Assembly: GCF_900100435.1 (NCBI RefSeq)
Contig: NZ_FNEX01000024.1
Coordinates: 1-64,000 of the forward strand
Direction: 5' to 3'
Origin: Pedobacter sp. ok626
GTDB lineage: Bacteria; Bacteroidota; Bacteroidia; Sphingobacteriales; Sphingobacteriaceae
Length of the DNA stretch: 64,000 nucleotides
A program made the translations under genes and the position numbers. Under the pieces are notes generated by a model. The model was given only the letters and a program-made list of their open reading frames with translations. It made no database searches and was not told where the DNA came from. This document shows positions 29,101 to 37,066 of this stretch, piece by piece; the first letter of the stretch is position 1, and every line of letters starts with the position of its first letter.

Positions 29101-29420
29101 ATCACTACAACTTCATTTAGCCCCTGCTGATCATCCTGCAGGGTAACGTTTATTTCGGAACGGGTTCCTACAGTAACCTCTTTCGTTACGGAGCCAATGT
29201 AGCTAAAAACCAGAACCACATTACCCGTTGCCGGGATATTAACTGTAAATTTTCCGTCTGAATTTGTGGTGGTCGCGGTAGTCGTTCCCTTTAGCTTAAT
29301 GCTCACACCCACCATAGCCCCTTTGTCATCAGAAACTTTACCTGTAATTTTCCGGGTTTGCGCCCACGCTGTACTACATATAAGTAACAGCATAAAAAAT
29401 GGAAGTAGTAATTTATTCAT
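26181..29420 (-). CDS. SusC-like TonB-dependent outer-membrane transporter
   Basis: SusC/RagA transporter (1079 aa). The signal peptide ends at AWAQ (~21). A CarboxypepD-regulatory-like domain (TGKVSDDKGAMVGVSIKLKG, ~25-95) precedes the TonB-box/plug region LNEVVVIGYGTVARKDLAGAVGSL and the plug signature VLKDASSTAIYGARGANGVVIITTK (~205-230). A 22-strand barrel follows, and the C-terminus ends in F, as usual for BamA-inserted barrels. There is no STN domain, so no direct signalling to an anti-sigma factor; the HTCS is the expected regulator. With SusD it should import pectin oligosaccharides. Confidence 0.94.
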   Translation of the reverse strand: MNKLLLPFFMLLLICSTAWAQTRKITGKVSDDKGAMVGVSIKLKGTTTATTTNSDGKFTVNIPATGNVVLVFSYIGSVTKEVTVGTRSEINVTLQDDQQGLNEVVVIGYGTVARKDLAGAVGSLKGSEIAKTPVANIAEALTGRIPGVQVTTLDGAPGADVIIRVRGGGSITQDNTPLYIVDGFIVDNINNIAPTDIESVDVLKDASSTAIYGARGANGVVIITTKSPKAGKTAISYNGYGQAKTLPRKLEVLSPYDFALVQYEYGMLRGQTSSEFKNFTRYFGVYDDLELYKYQKPTDWQEELFGRFVNSQQHNLSLTGGTDKTKLSFNSTYNKDEGLMLNSGQERFYLNFKLNHQISNKLKLDLAARYSATAIDGAGTSGTSSIRISDGIQTRPVNGLADQIVLDPDDVAEGNDDFDNFLRSVIKPTDLVQQDYRKRTNNDLSLNAALGWDVDKKLTLRSELSVIKRNNVNKRYWGPLTGESRNVGLNKPLVELSSGTSNTYRWVNTANYKVLKKKDHNLSVLLGQELNTTSGSSVFNRAKYFEENLTPEMVFANMASGTSERVETLESRGEDLISGFGRINYTFKDRYILYLTLRADGSSKFGPSNRWGYFPAASFAWRVSDEAFMKNIDVISDLKFRASYGEAGNNRINNDVWRFVFGNTQDRSYGAGDIAQTYYRPVNKTLPNPDLKWETTVSRNLGLDFGLFNNKISATLDIYKNTTKDLIVENDIPPQTGFSAQYLNIGQTSNRGIELSLNANLITKKDFTLSASFNIGRNQPKIDKLDGNDRRVARSEWAGTDLKTREDYLLEVGKTIGLMFGYVSDGFYTVDDFLSYNPATRTYVLKPGVPTSGGLLGGTIGIRPGTMKLKDLDGDGLVTADKDRRIIGSAVPSHSGGFGLNATYKSFDISTFFNWVYGNQIYNTGRIQFNMLYRTTFGNMLNTMNYEDRFKYINGEGQLVTELNDLAELNKNAKIWSPFSSGTASPLFSDDAVEDGSFFRMTYITLGYTLPKKLTSKVGISSLRFYGTAYNVFLLTNYTGYDPEVSTTRSGGYAALTPGVDYSAYPKSRTYTFGLSLSF

Positions 29421-29488
29421 AGTTTATATTTAGTTTCTTGTTATTAACCAAATAAACTATCATTCATACAGCCAGGATCTTCGTATGA

Positions 29489-29496
29489 CAAACTTA
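29489..29496 (-). promoter_or_regulatory. Candidate -7 element of the susC promoter
   Basis: TAAGTTTG on the minus strand matches TAnnTTTG, 69 bp before the susC start. No TTG lies at the -33 position, which would fit an activator-dependent promoter. The perfect palindrome CTCATTTAAATGAG (29528-29541) lies 32 bp upstream of it. No start site is known. Confidence 0.35.
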
Positions 29497-29527
29497 ATTT
29501 CAGACGAAGGTGCGTGAAGACTATTTT

Positions 29528-29541
29528 CTCATTTAAATGAG
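29528..29541. promoter_or_regulatory. 14-bp palindrome upstream of susC
   Basis: CTCATTTAAATGAG is a perfect palindrome in the 274-bp region between the HTCS stop and the susC start. It could be a regulator site (HTCS or other); short AT-rich palindromes also occur by chance. Confidence 0.3.
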
Positions 29542-29694
29542 TGATGCCGTTCCTGTGATAAGCTCGAATGGTTTAATATTTGGTTATTCGTTTAAACAAA
29601 CTTACCTAACAGGTGAATTTTAGAGGTCTAATTTTTGACCAAATACGTCCAAAAACTATCAATAAAGCGTCAGAAACACATTTTATCTCTTTAA

Positions 29695-32600
29695 TCAGGA
29701 TTTTAAGCCCTTAGACTTTAAATATTCGGATGGAGATACACCATATTCCTCTTTGAAACAAGTACTGAAATATTTGGCACTATTAAAACCAACCGCGTAA
29801 GCGATCTCAGAAATGTTTTGCCCATTGGCATCCAGAAACTGTTTCGCTCTTTTTAAGCGCATCTCACGAACAAATTCAACAGGAGCCAGATTGGTCAGGC
29901 TCTTAAACTTTTTATAGAAAGTCGTCCGTCCCATTCCTATTGATTCGGCTACAGAGTCAATATTAAATTCCATATCTACCATTCCATTTTCGACAATATC
30001 GATGATCTCCTTCAGGAAGATTTCATCTTTGGAAGTGATGACAATTTCCCCGGGATTAAGTTCTATGGTTTTCTTACTGGTTAATAAAGACTCAAATATT
30101 TTTTTACGTTGCCTTAACAGGTTATCTATCGAAGCAAGAATAAAATTAGTTTGAAAAGGTTTAGTGATGTAATAATCAGCGCCGTATTTTAAACCTTCAA
30201 TCTGATTTTCAACCGATGATTTTGCAGTGAGTAGAACAACGGGAATATGACTTGTAGCAACATTACTCTTCAATTTATCCAGCAATTGTATACCGTCCAT
30301 TTCGGGCATCATCACATCGCTCATAATCAAGTCTGGCACTAATTTAAGGGCAACTTCGAGCCCTTCTTTTCCGTCTTTGGCTTCAACAACCCTGTAAAAC
30401 TCCTGTAACTGATCTGCCAGGAATTTCCGCAGCTCATTGTTATCATCTACCAGCAATACCAAAGGCAGATCCTCCTTCTCTCTGGGAGATGAACTGATCT
30501 CAACATTCGTAATGACTTCTTCAGGCTTCGGGAAAACATATTTTTGTACTGGTGATCTATCTATAACAATACTTTCTCCATCTTTAAAATGCTGTTTTCC
30601 CGATGGCAGTTTAAGAATAACTGCCAAGCCTTCATCTACATTATTTCGGGCTTCAATGTCACCATGATGCAGTTTAACAATTTCCTTACAAAGCGCCAGA
30701 CCAATCCCTGTGCCTTCCAGATTATTTCCAGGTGCCTTCTCTACCTCGTAATAGAGTTCAAATATATCGTTCAGCTTGTCTCCTGGAACGCCAATTCCCT
30801 GATCAATGACACTAATTGTAAAGAAGTCTTCCTCTTTATCAATTACTATACTGATTATTTTATAATCTGCTGTAAACTTAAAAGCATTAGATAGCAAATT
30901 ATAAATCACAATGTCTATTTTCTCTGCGTCTATCCAGGCATAAAGCTCCTCAACATTTGCAGAGATGGAGAGTTCAATGTGTTTTTCATTGGCAATTTCA
31001 GAAAAGTGCTGTGCAATGTCCTCCACCAGGGCCAATACATCTACATGGGTTACCTTAAGATTCATCTTTCCACTTTGAGCTTTCCTGAAGTCTAAAAGCT
31101 GATTGATAAACCTAACCATTCGATTGGTATTTCTACGTACCACATTGATATACTCCTGTCCTTTAGCTGATAGATTCTCCTGCCGTGCTATTTCTTCAAT
31201 AGGATTTACAATGAGTGTCAGGGGCGTCCGTAGTTCATGAGAAATATTCGTAAAAAAACTGAGTTTGAGCTCTGTCAAACGTTGCTCAACGGTAATTCTG
31301 TTACGAAGCCTGATCATGGTAAATACAATCCTACGGGCTATCTCAATTAAAACACCGAATAAAATAACATATAAAATATAGGCCCATACCGTACGCCATG
31401 GTGGCGGGGCAATATTTATGGAAAGTGTTTTTACCGGCAAACTCTCATATAGGTCCGAGTTCAGACTCTTCACCTCAAAAATATATTTACCCGGAGGTAA
31501 ATTCGTATAGGTAGCTTTTCGCTGATCATTTACATGATGCCATTCTGCGTCGAATCCCCTTAAACGATAGGCATACACCTGCTTATTGCTGGAACGATAA
31601 TCGAGCACAGTAAAATCGACACTGATAATATTTTCGTTGTATTTAAGCTCAATATTCTTTTCATCGTTGATATCAACATTCAATGGAGAACTTGCTTCTC
31701 CAGGAACAACATCCTTATTGTTAATCTGAAAATTGGTAAAAGCTATTTTTGCTTTGATTTTCTGATCGATAATTGCCAAAGGATTGAAAGTAATATAGCC
31801 ATTTATACAGCCAAAAAGCAGGTCGCCATTAGGAAGTATTAAACTTGAAGCTTCCGAGAGGCCTGTTTTCGGCAGCCCGTCATAAGAATCGTAATTTCTG
31901 AAGCGCTCCTGTTCAGGATTCAGCTTCGAGATGCCATTCTCCGTTCCCAGCCATAAATTGTGCGTCTTGTCTTCAATGATACTTAAAATATAGTCACTTG
32001 GCAAACCATCTTCTATGGTATATGCTTTAAATTTTAATCCATGATCAGAGACGCCCAGGAATTTGTTTAGGCCTCCTCCCGAAGTTGCGATCCACATGCG
32101 GTCCTTGCTGTCTCTGTAAATATATTGAGCATCATTATTGCCCAGACTACTTTTGTCGCCGGGAATTTTACCATAACTCTTAAAAGTATAGTTGTCTGGT
32201 TTTCCTCTATCAGGATCAAATATGACGAGACCATTAGTCGTCGCCACCCATATGTCACCATTTACGTGTTGTTGCACATGCCTCGCTTTCCAGGAACCTA
32301 CAGGATAATTTTTAAAAGAATTATGGATATTTACAAACTTGATTTTATCTCCGTCAGGTACGAGCAGATTAATCCCATACTGATAGGTAGCTACCCATAT
32401 CCTACCTTTCTTGTCTTCCAGGATAGAATAAATAAGGTCACTGCTCAAGCTGTTGATATCATTTTTATCAGCCTTGTAATGTGTAAGTACGTACCTTGAT
32501 CCATTTTTATCGGTGGGTACGGCCCTGTATAAACCATTTCCTTTCGTCCCCAGCCATATTGTACCGGTTCGATCCTGCACCATATTATAAACCAAGCCAA

Positions 32601-34077
32601 TACTTCCCGAGGGCTTATTAACAAAAATATCTTCTACTTTTTCCCCCTTGTTATAAACATATAGGTTACCTGATTTTGAAGAAATCCATAAACGCTGATT
32701 TTTATCGCTAAATATTCCCCTGATCTCATTATCAGATTTATTAAGTGTCTTTGACACAAGCAACCCATGCTTAAAATCATTTACCTGGAAAATAATCTTC
32801 TCTATACCTCTGTCTCTCGTACTGAGCCACAAAACTCCCGCTTCATCAAGATAACTCCAGATCACAATGTTTGAGAATTGATGATCTGCCGAACCGGGTT
32901 TATTGTAAAAATATTCCACAGCATCAGTAGCCCGATTATAATACCCAAATCCCCCTCCCTTCATACTCATCCAAACCCTGTCATTATGGTCTTCAAAAAC
33001 TTTATATTCCTTTGCTGTATTGTAAAAATTAGCGTCATTCTCCTGAAAGAAATACTTAAATGTACGCGTAACCGGATTATACTTGATCAGTCCATGCTTT
33101 TCAGGTTCAATCCACAATAAGCCGTTCTTGTCTTCATACATAGACAACATTGGCCCTATCCCAGGCATCGACGCAGTCACGCTTTTCAAATCTGAAATGC
33201 TTATCGTAATCACGTCCCTCCCAGCTGTAGCATATATGATCTGTTGTTTTTTACTCAGCAATAATGCATTTAACCTGTTAACTGCTATTTTCTTCTTTAA
33301 AAACTGACGGGAGGATTTATCATAACGAATTAAATATCCATCGTTTGTACCAAACCATACATGCTGCCCCTCTTCAACCATGCAGGTATAAGCCATCCCC
33401 TTTGCAAAAACAGCATCCAGGCTCATATTTTTATATTGCCCAGAAGGATCGAGAAGTAAACAAGAAAGCCCAGACTGTGTACCAATCCATATATTATTCT
33501 GTTTATCCGCCTGTAAAAAATTAACCCTATTTGATGGCAACTGAAAATCTGCTTTCTGTCCTAGTCCGTATCTGATAATTTCAGGATTACCGGAAGTTGT
33601 ATTTTTAACTGCAAAAACACCTTGATCCAAGGTAGTAAGCCAAACAAAATCCTTCCCTCCCAGTTCAATTCCAGTAAACAAGATATTCTTGATTTTCTTT
33701 TCTTCAAGGAGGCTTGATATCGCCAGAAACTTTTTACGCTGCTTATCAAAGCGGTATACCTGATTATCATATACTTCAAGCCACAAATAACCTTGTTTAT
33801 CTTCTATGATATTGTCAACCCTATTAATTTTTAAGCTGGAACTATCACCCGGACGGGTTTTATAGGTTACGAAATTATGCCCATCAAAGCGGTTGATCCC
33901 ATCCCAGGTACCAAACCACATAAAACCATCACGGTCTTTAAGGATATTCATCACCCCATCATGGGATAAACCGTCTTCAGTTGAATAATGCTCAATCTTA
34001 CACTTGATCTGTGCGGTAACCTCCACTGTTGAAAACAGCAAGAAAATAAGACCAAACAGCGTCATTTTTTTAAGCAT
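29695..34077 (-). CDS. Hybrid two-component system sensor/regulator (HTCS)
   Basis: One-protein signalling system (1460 aa). After a signal peptide (VEVTAQ, ~22) come many propeller repeats of the DRDGFMWFGTWDGINRFDG type (two periplasmic propellers, ~25-780), a Y_Y_Y domain (~840-876), a membrane helix (~890-912), HisKA with FFTNISHELRTPLTLI (His ~946), an HATPase domain, a receiver with the phospho-acceptor in SDVMMPEMDG (~1205-1315) and a C-terminal AraC-type DNA-binding domain (~1365-1460). It sits directly upstream of the susC operon and should activate it on binding a pectin oligosaccharide. A GCAATCGTT site at 34172-34181 suggests LacI-type control of the HTCS gene itself. Confidence 0.95.
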   Translation of the reverse strand: MLKKMTLFGLIFLLFSTVEVTAQIKCKIEHYSTEDGLSHDGVMNILKDRDGFMWFGTWDGINRFDGHNFVTYKTRPGDSSSLKINRVDNIIEDKQGYLWLEVYDNQVYRFDKQRKKFLAISSLLEEKKIKNILFTGIELGGKDFVWLTTLDQGVFAVKNTTSGNPEIIRYGLGQKADFQLPSNRVNFLQADKQNNIWIGTQSGLSCLLLDPSGQYKNMSLDAVFAKGMAYTCMVEEGQHVWFGTNDGYLIRYDKSSRQFLKKKIAVNRLNALLLSKKQQIIYATAGRDVITISISDLKSVTASMPGIGPMLSMYEDKNGLLWIEPEKHGLIKYNPVTRTFKYFFQENDANFYNTAKEYKVFEDHNDRVWMSMKGGGFGYYNRATDAVEYFYNKPGSADHQFSNIVIWSYLDEAGVLWLSTRDRGIEKIIFQVNDFKHGLLVSKTLNKSDNEIRGIFSDKNQRLWISSKSGNLYVYNKGEKVEDIFVNKPSGSIGLVYNMVQDRTGTIWLGTKGNGLYRAVPTDKNGSRYVLTHYKADKNDINSLSSDLIYSILEDKKGRIWVATYQYGINLLVPDGDKIKFVNIHNSFKNYPVGSWKARHVQQHVNGDIWVATTNGLVIFDPDRGKPDNYTFKSYGKIPGDKSSLGNNDAQYIYRDSKDRMWIATSGGGLNKFLGVSDHGLKFKAYTIEDGLPSDYILSIIEDKTHNLWLGTENGISKLNPEQERFRNYDSYDGLPKTGLSEASSLILPNGDLLFGCINGYITFNPLAIIDQKIKAKIAFTNFQINNKDVVPGEASSPLNVDINDEKNIELKYNENIISVDFTVLDYRSSNKQVYAYRLRGFDAEWHHVNDQRKATYTNLPPGKYIFEVKSLNSDLYESLPVKTLSINIAPPPWRTVWAYILYVILFGVLIEIARRIVFTMIRLRNRITVEQRLTELKLSFFTNISHELRTPLTLIVNPIEEIARQENLSAKGQEYINVVRRNTNRMVRFINQLLDFRKAQSGKMNLKVTHVDVLALVEDIAQHFSEIANEKHIELSISANVEELYAWIDAEKIDIVIYNLLSNAFKFTADYKIISIVIDKEEDFFTISVIDQGIGVPGDKLNDIFELYYEVEKAPGNNLEGTGIGLALCKEIVKLHHGDIEARNNVDEGLAVILKLPSGKQHFKDGESIVIDRSPVQKYVFPKPEEVITNVEISSSPREKEDLPLVLLVDDNNELRKFLADQLQEFYRVVEAKDGKEGLEVALKLVPDLIMSDVMMPEMDGIQLLDKLKSNVATSHIPVVLLTAKSSVENQIEGLKYGADYYITKPFQTNFILASIDNLLRQRKKIFESLLTSKKTIELNPGEIVITSKDEIFLKEIIDIVENGMVDMEFNIDSVAESIGMGRTTFYKKFKSLTNLAPVEFVREMRLKRAKQFLDANGQNISEIAYAVGFNSAKYFSTCFKEEYGVSPSEYLKSKGLKS

Positions 34078-34086
34078 AATACAAAC

Positions 34087-34142
34087 TTAACACATACCCG
34101 ATTATAATTGGTGTTACAACAAGATTAAATACTATGTGTTAA
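34087..34142. repeat. Inverted repeat in the HTCS upstream region
   Basis: TTAACACATA (34087-34096) and TATGTGTTAA (34133-34142) are perfect 10-bp inverted copies; GTGTTA occurs once more between them at 34111-34116. The element lies immediately upstream of the HTCS start codon and could fold in the leader RNA or bind a regulator. Confidence 0.4.
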
Positions 34143-34171
34143 TAAAAAAAAGATATCGCCGATTAAATGTG

Positions 34172-34181
34172 TGCAATCGTT
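34172..34181. promoter_or_regulatory. LacI-type operator half-site before the HTCS gene
   Basis: TGCAATCGTT, about 99 bp upstream of the HTCS start. On the minus strand the following bases (CACACATTTAATC) align with the promoter segment of the CE12 operon (TAGATTTAATC), supporting a shared architecture. Confidence 0.45.
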
Positions 34182-34216
34182 TTCCAATTCTCTAATCACG
34201 CCTAAACAAAAAGACG

Positions 34217-34417
34217 CTACAGGCTCAACACCTCATTGAGTCCAGCCGGCACTAGCCTTTTTTCCACCAGGAACATATCAATCAATTCTTTAATTTCATA
34301 TATTGATATATGCTCATAAAATTTGATCACCGTTCCATTGGGGGCAATAATTTCCATTACTGGCATTCTGCTTTCCATCCTGTCCTGTTCCAATTCTATA
34401 TCACTTAATGCTTGCAT
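34217..34417 (-). CDS. Small hypothetical protein (66 aa)
   Basis: Not recognised. The 66-residue product is acidic and amphipathic, has no signal peptide or membrane helix, and contains a short predicted beta-strand-like stretch (IIAPNGTVIKFY) followed by a helix (YEIKELIDMFLVEKRL). It lies alone between the hairpin after the TlpA-like gene and the HTCS promoter. An ATG start and sensible amino-acid composition argue for a real gene, but there is no second line of evidence. It might be a small regulator or adaptor, or a chance ORF. Confidence 0.5.
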   Translation of the reverse strand: MQALSDIELEQDRMESRMPVMEIIAPNGTVIKFYEHISIYEIKELIDMFLVEKRLVPAGLNEVLSL

Positions 34418-34452
34418 ACCATTTACTTTGTAATACTATTTATTCAATTAAA

Positions 34453-34498
34453 CATAAAGTACCTCAAGCCCGAAAGTAAGATCGCCTGAGGTACTTCG
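34453..34498. terminator. Hairpin terminator after the TlpA-like gene
   Basis: AAGTACCTCA and TGAGGTACTT form a perfect 10-bp stem with a ~26-nt loop. A long T run follows on the plus strand and TTTATGTTT follows on the minus strand. It lies immediately past the stop of the SusCD-TlpA unit and may act in both directions. Confidence 0.55.
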
Positions 34499-34505
34499 TT
34501 TTTTT

Positions 34506-35660
34506 TTATTTAATCAACTCGCGCAATTTCTTTGCTAACTCCTCACCTCTTAAATTCTTGGCTATAATCTTGCCTGAAGGATCAATTAAAAAATTCTGAG
34601 GAATCCTGGTAATTCCATAAAGTACTGCTGCATAATTTTTTATCCCCTTTAAATCTGACACATGGGTCCATTGCGATATCCGATCTGTTTCGATAGCTTT
34701 TAACCATGCTCCTTTTGCTCTTTCATCATCTACGGAAACCTGCAAAATGGCAAAATTCTTGTCCTTAAATTGTTCATAGCCCGCTCTTAATGCCGGGCTC
34801 TCGGCCCTGCATGGAACGCACCAGCTGGCCCAGAAATCAAGCAGTACATATTTACCACGATAAGAACTTAAAGAAATCATTTTACCACTTGTGTCTGGCA
34901 ATCTAAAATCCCTGGATTTTTGTCCAATATCCGCACTCTTAAAAGTCTCAATCTGCTTCCTGATATATTGTCCTGCCGGCAATTCCTGATAAGATTTGCT
35001 CAACTGGTTATACAAAGAATCTGCAGCAGCAGGACTATAAGAAAAAGAAGAAAGGATACTGCCGAAAGCCAGTAATGCCACAGGCGATTTTTTTGCGAAA
35101 TCAATTACAAATTGTTTGTTTGTCAAAACTCTCCGTTTAAGAATTTCGGCATACTTTGATGACAGACTATGAAGTGCTATTGAGTCTTTTTTCTTATCAA
35201 GTTTCCTCATCGCAGACTGTATATCATACCCTTCTTTCAAACTAGTGGTTCTAGCCACCATAAAAGCGCTATGGGAAGCATCAAATTTTCCGTTGGAGCT
35301 AAAATCAGCAAAACTACCTTTCAGCTTTATCTGCATAATCCCCGGAACGATATAACAAACCAGAAAATCTTCAACCTGGCTTTTTATTTTACTTGACATT
35401 GACAGCCGACTGATTCTTGCTTCAACTGGCTCCGCCAGTTCACCTTTAAATACCGCTAGGTCCGATACTACTTTGACACTGTCGTAATGCTGCTGAACTA
35501 CTCCATTTTGCAATACCTTATAAAAAATGTATAGGTAATCGGGCTTTACAGAGACTTCCTTTAGGTCCACTGTTAAATTAAATGGCCCGAATAATTTCGT
35601 TTGCCCGTAACTGCTCATCCCTGCAAGAAGGAGGATGATAATAAATATTTTTTTTTTCAT
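34506..35660 (-). CDS. TlpA-like thioredoxin-fold protein, exported
   Basis: Periplasmic thiol-disulfide oxidoreductase-like protein (384 aa). The signal peptide ends at SSYGQ (~20). The N-terminal ~110 residues are a beta-rich region of DUF4369 type, a helical linker follows, and the C-terminal third is an AhpC/TSA-Redoxin domain with the active site FWASWCVPCRAE (CxxC intact). It is the last gene of the ECF/FecR/SusCD unit, 15 bp after susD. Such proteins are common partners of Sphingobacteriaceae SusCD pairs; whether it reduces the imported ligand or maintains the outer-membrane proteins is unknown. Confidence 0.88.
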   Translation of the reverse strand: MKKKIFIIILLLAGMSSYGQTKLFGPFNLTVDLKEVSVKPDYLYIFYKVLQNGVVQQHYDSVKVVSDLAVFKGELAEPVEARISRLSMSSKIKSQVEDFLVCYIVPGIMQIKLKGSFADFSSNGKFDASHSAFMVARTTSLKEGYDIQSAMRKLDKKKDSIALHSLSSKYAEILKRRVLTNKQFVIDFAKKSPVALLAFGSILSSFSYSPAAADSLYNQLSKSYQELPAGQYIRKQIETFKSADIGQKSRDFRLPDTSGKMISLSSYRGKYVLLDFWASWCVPCRAESPALRAGYEQFKDKNFAILQVSVDDERAKGAWLKAIETDRISQWTHVSDLKGIKNYAAVLYGITRIPQNFLIDPSGKIIAKNLRGEELAKKLRELIK

Positions 35661-35675
35661 TTTTATAAATTATAA

Positions 35676-37025
35676 TTAGTTATATCCCTTATTCTGTATC
35701 AGGTTACCATTTTTACTCATTTCAACAACCGGAATAGGAAATAAAGCAGCATCCGTCTTCCACACACCAGGCTTCACAGCACTAAGAACAAGATCTATTT
35801 TACCCCTGCGCTTCAGGTCATAAAAGCGATTTCCCCATTCGGTGAATAATTCCAGTTGTCGCTCCTTAGCAACAGCCGCAATCAGCAGATCTTTATCCAG
35901 TGTGGTCAACCTTGTAGCATTTGCACGATCCCTAACCACGTTTAAATCGTCCTGCGCAACCTGAACTTTTCCCTGCTGAACACAGGCTTCGGCATGAATA
36001 AGATACATTTCCCCCAATCGCAACACCGCGTCATATTCCAGATTATTCTTCGTCGATTTATATTTACCTGGGTAAGGATAACCCGCAGACATGGAAATCC
36101 AATTACTCCTGCGCAAATCTTTCGTCTCAAAAGCGTTGTACAGAATATCCCTAATTGTATAACGTGGTCTGGCATTGGCTCCGGTTACAAATGTTGTCGC
36201 AATAGATGCATACCCCTTAGCTCTGGAATCGAATTGCCAAATTGCTTCTGTGCTAGCTGTAAGGAAGGCTTTTGCAGGCTCTACCATTTGAAAAGTTTTC
36301 TTATCGGCAAGCAATATGGCCGACTGCAATTCCGCATTTTGCCAATCGCCAAGATATAGGTAAACTTTCGCCAACATGGCAATTGCAGCATATTTATTTA
36401 CCCTGATACGCTCTCCACCCGGATAGTTAAAAGACATGCCTGCAACAGCCTCCTTCAGATCGTTTAAGATAAATTGATAAACTTCATCTGGTGCCGACTG
36501 TTTCTTCAATGCACTGATCGTGGGATCAGTAGTATCAATAATCGGAATATGGCCAAACATATTCAGCAAGTGAAAATGGGAAAATGCGCGAAGGAATTTT
36601 GCTTCTCCCATAGCCTTCATTTTAAAAGCCGTACTGAGATTTGAGCTTTCTGAAAGCCCTTCTATAACTGTGTTTGTCCTAAAAATGGCTGCATAAGATA
36701 CAGACCATAAAGTCGACACGTTTGCGTCGGAGGTAAGCAGTGAATTACTCTCAAAAGAATTGCTTGTAGTACTCACTAATTCGTCTGCATACAATGCATT
36801 TAAGTAGCCAATACCACCACCATAAGGAGCTCCTATAGCTGTTGCATTGTACATCATACTATAAAGTCCGACTAAGGCCGCATCCACACTAACGGAGTCC
36901 GAATAGACCGCCTTTGGATCAAGAGTTCTTTCAGGTGAGCCAGTATCCACCAATTTATCACAACTGGTAACTAAAACCAGGGATAAAAACCCAAGTATTG
37001 TCAAAATAAAATATCTAGTTTTCAT
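35676..37025 (-). CDS. SusD/RagB-family lipoprotein
   Basis: Second SusD-like protein (449 aa), shorter than the pectin-locus one. The lipobox is in LSLVLVTSCDK (Cys ~22). Typical segments: FLRAFSHFHLLNMFGHIPI (~145-163), YAAIAMLAKVYLYLGDWQNAE and the C-terminal LRLGEMYLIHAEACVQQGK...AKERQLELFTEWGNRFYDLKRRG. It pairs with the STN-type SusC 41 bp upstream. Ligand unknown, as no degradative enzyme is linked. Confidence 0.9.
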   Translation of the reverse strand: MKTRYFILTILGFLSLVLVTSCDKLVDTGSPERTLDPKAVYSDSVSVDAALVGLYSMMYNATAIGAPYGGGIGYLNALYADELVSTTSNSFESNSLLTSDANVSTLWSVSYAAIFRTNTVIEGLSESSNLSTAFKMKAMGEAKFLRAFSHFHLLNMFGHIPIIDTTDPTISALKKQSAPDEVYQFILNDLKEAVAGMSFNYPGGERIRVNKYAAIAMLAKVYLYLGDWQNAELQSAILLADKKTFQMVEPAKAFLTASTEAIWQFDSRAKGYASIATTFVTGANARPRYTIRDILYNAFETKDLRRSNWISMSAGYPYPGKYKSTKNNLEYDAVLRLGEMYLIHAEACVQQGKVQVAQDDLNVVRDRANATRLTTLDKDLLIAAVAKERQLELFTEWGNRFYDLKRRGKIDLVLSAVKPGVWKTDAALFPIPVVEMSKNGNLIQNKGYN

Positions 37026-37066
37026 TTATTTCTTCTTTGTTATTAATGAAGTCATTGATTCATGCT

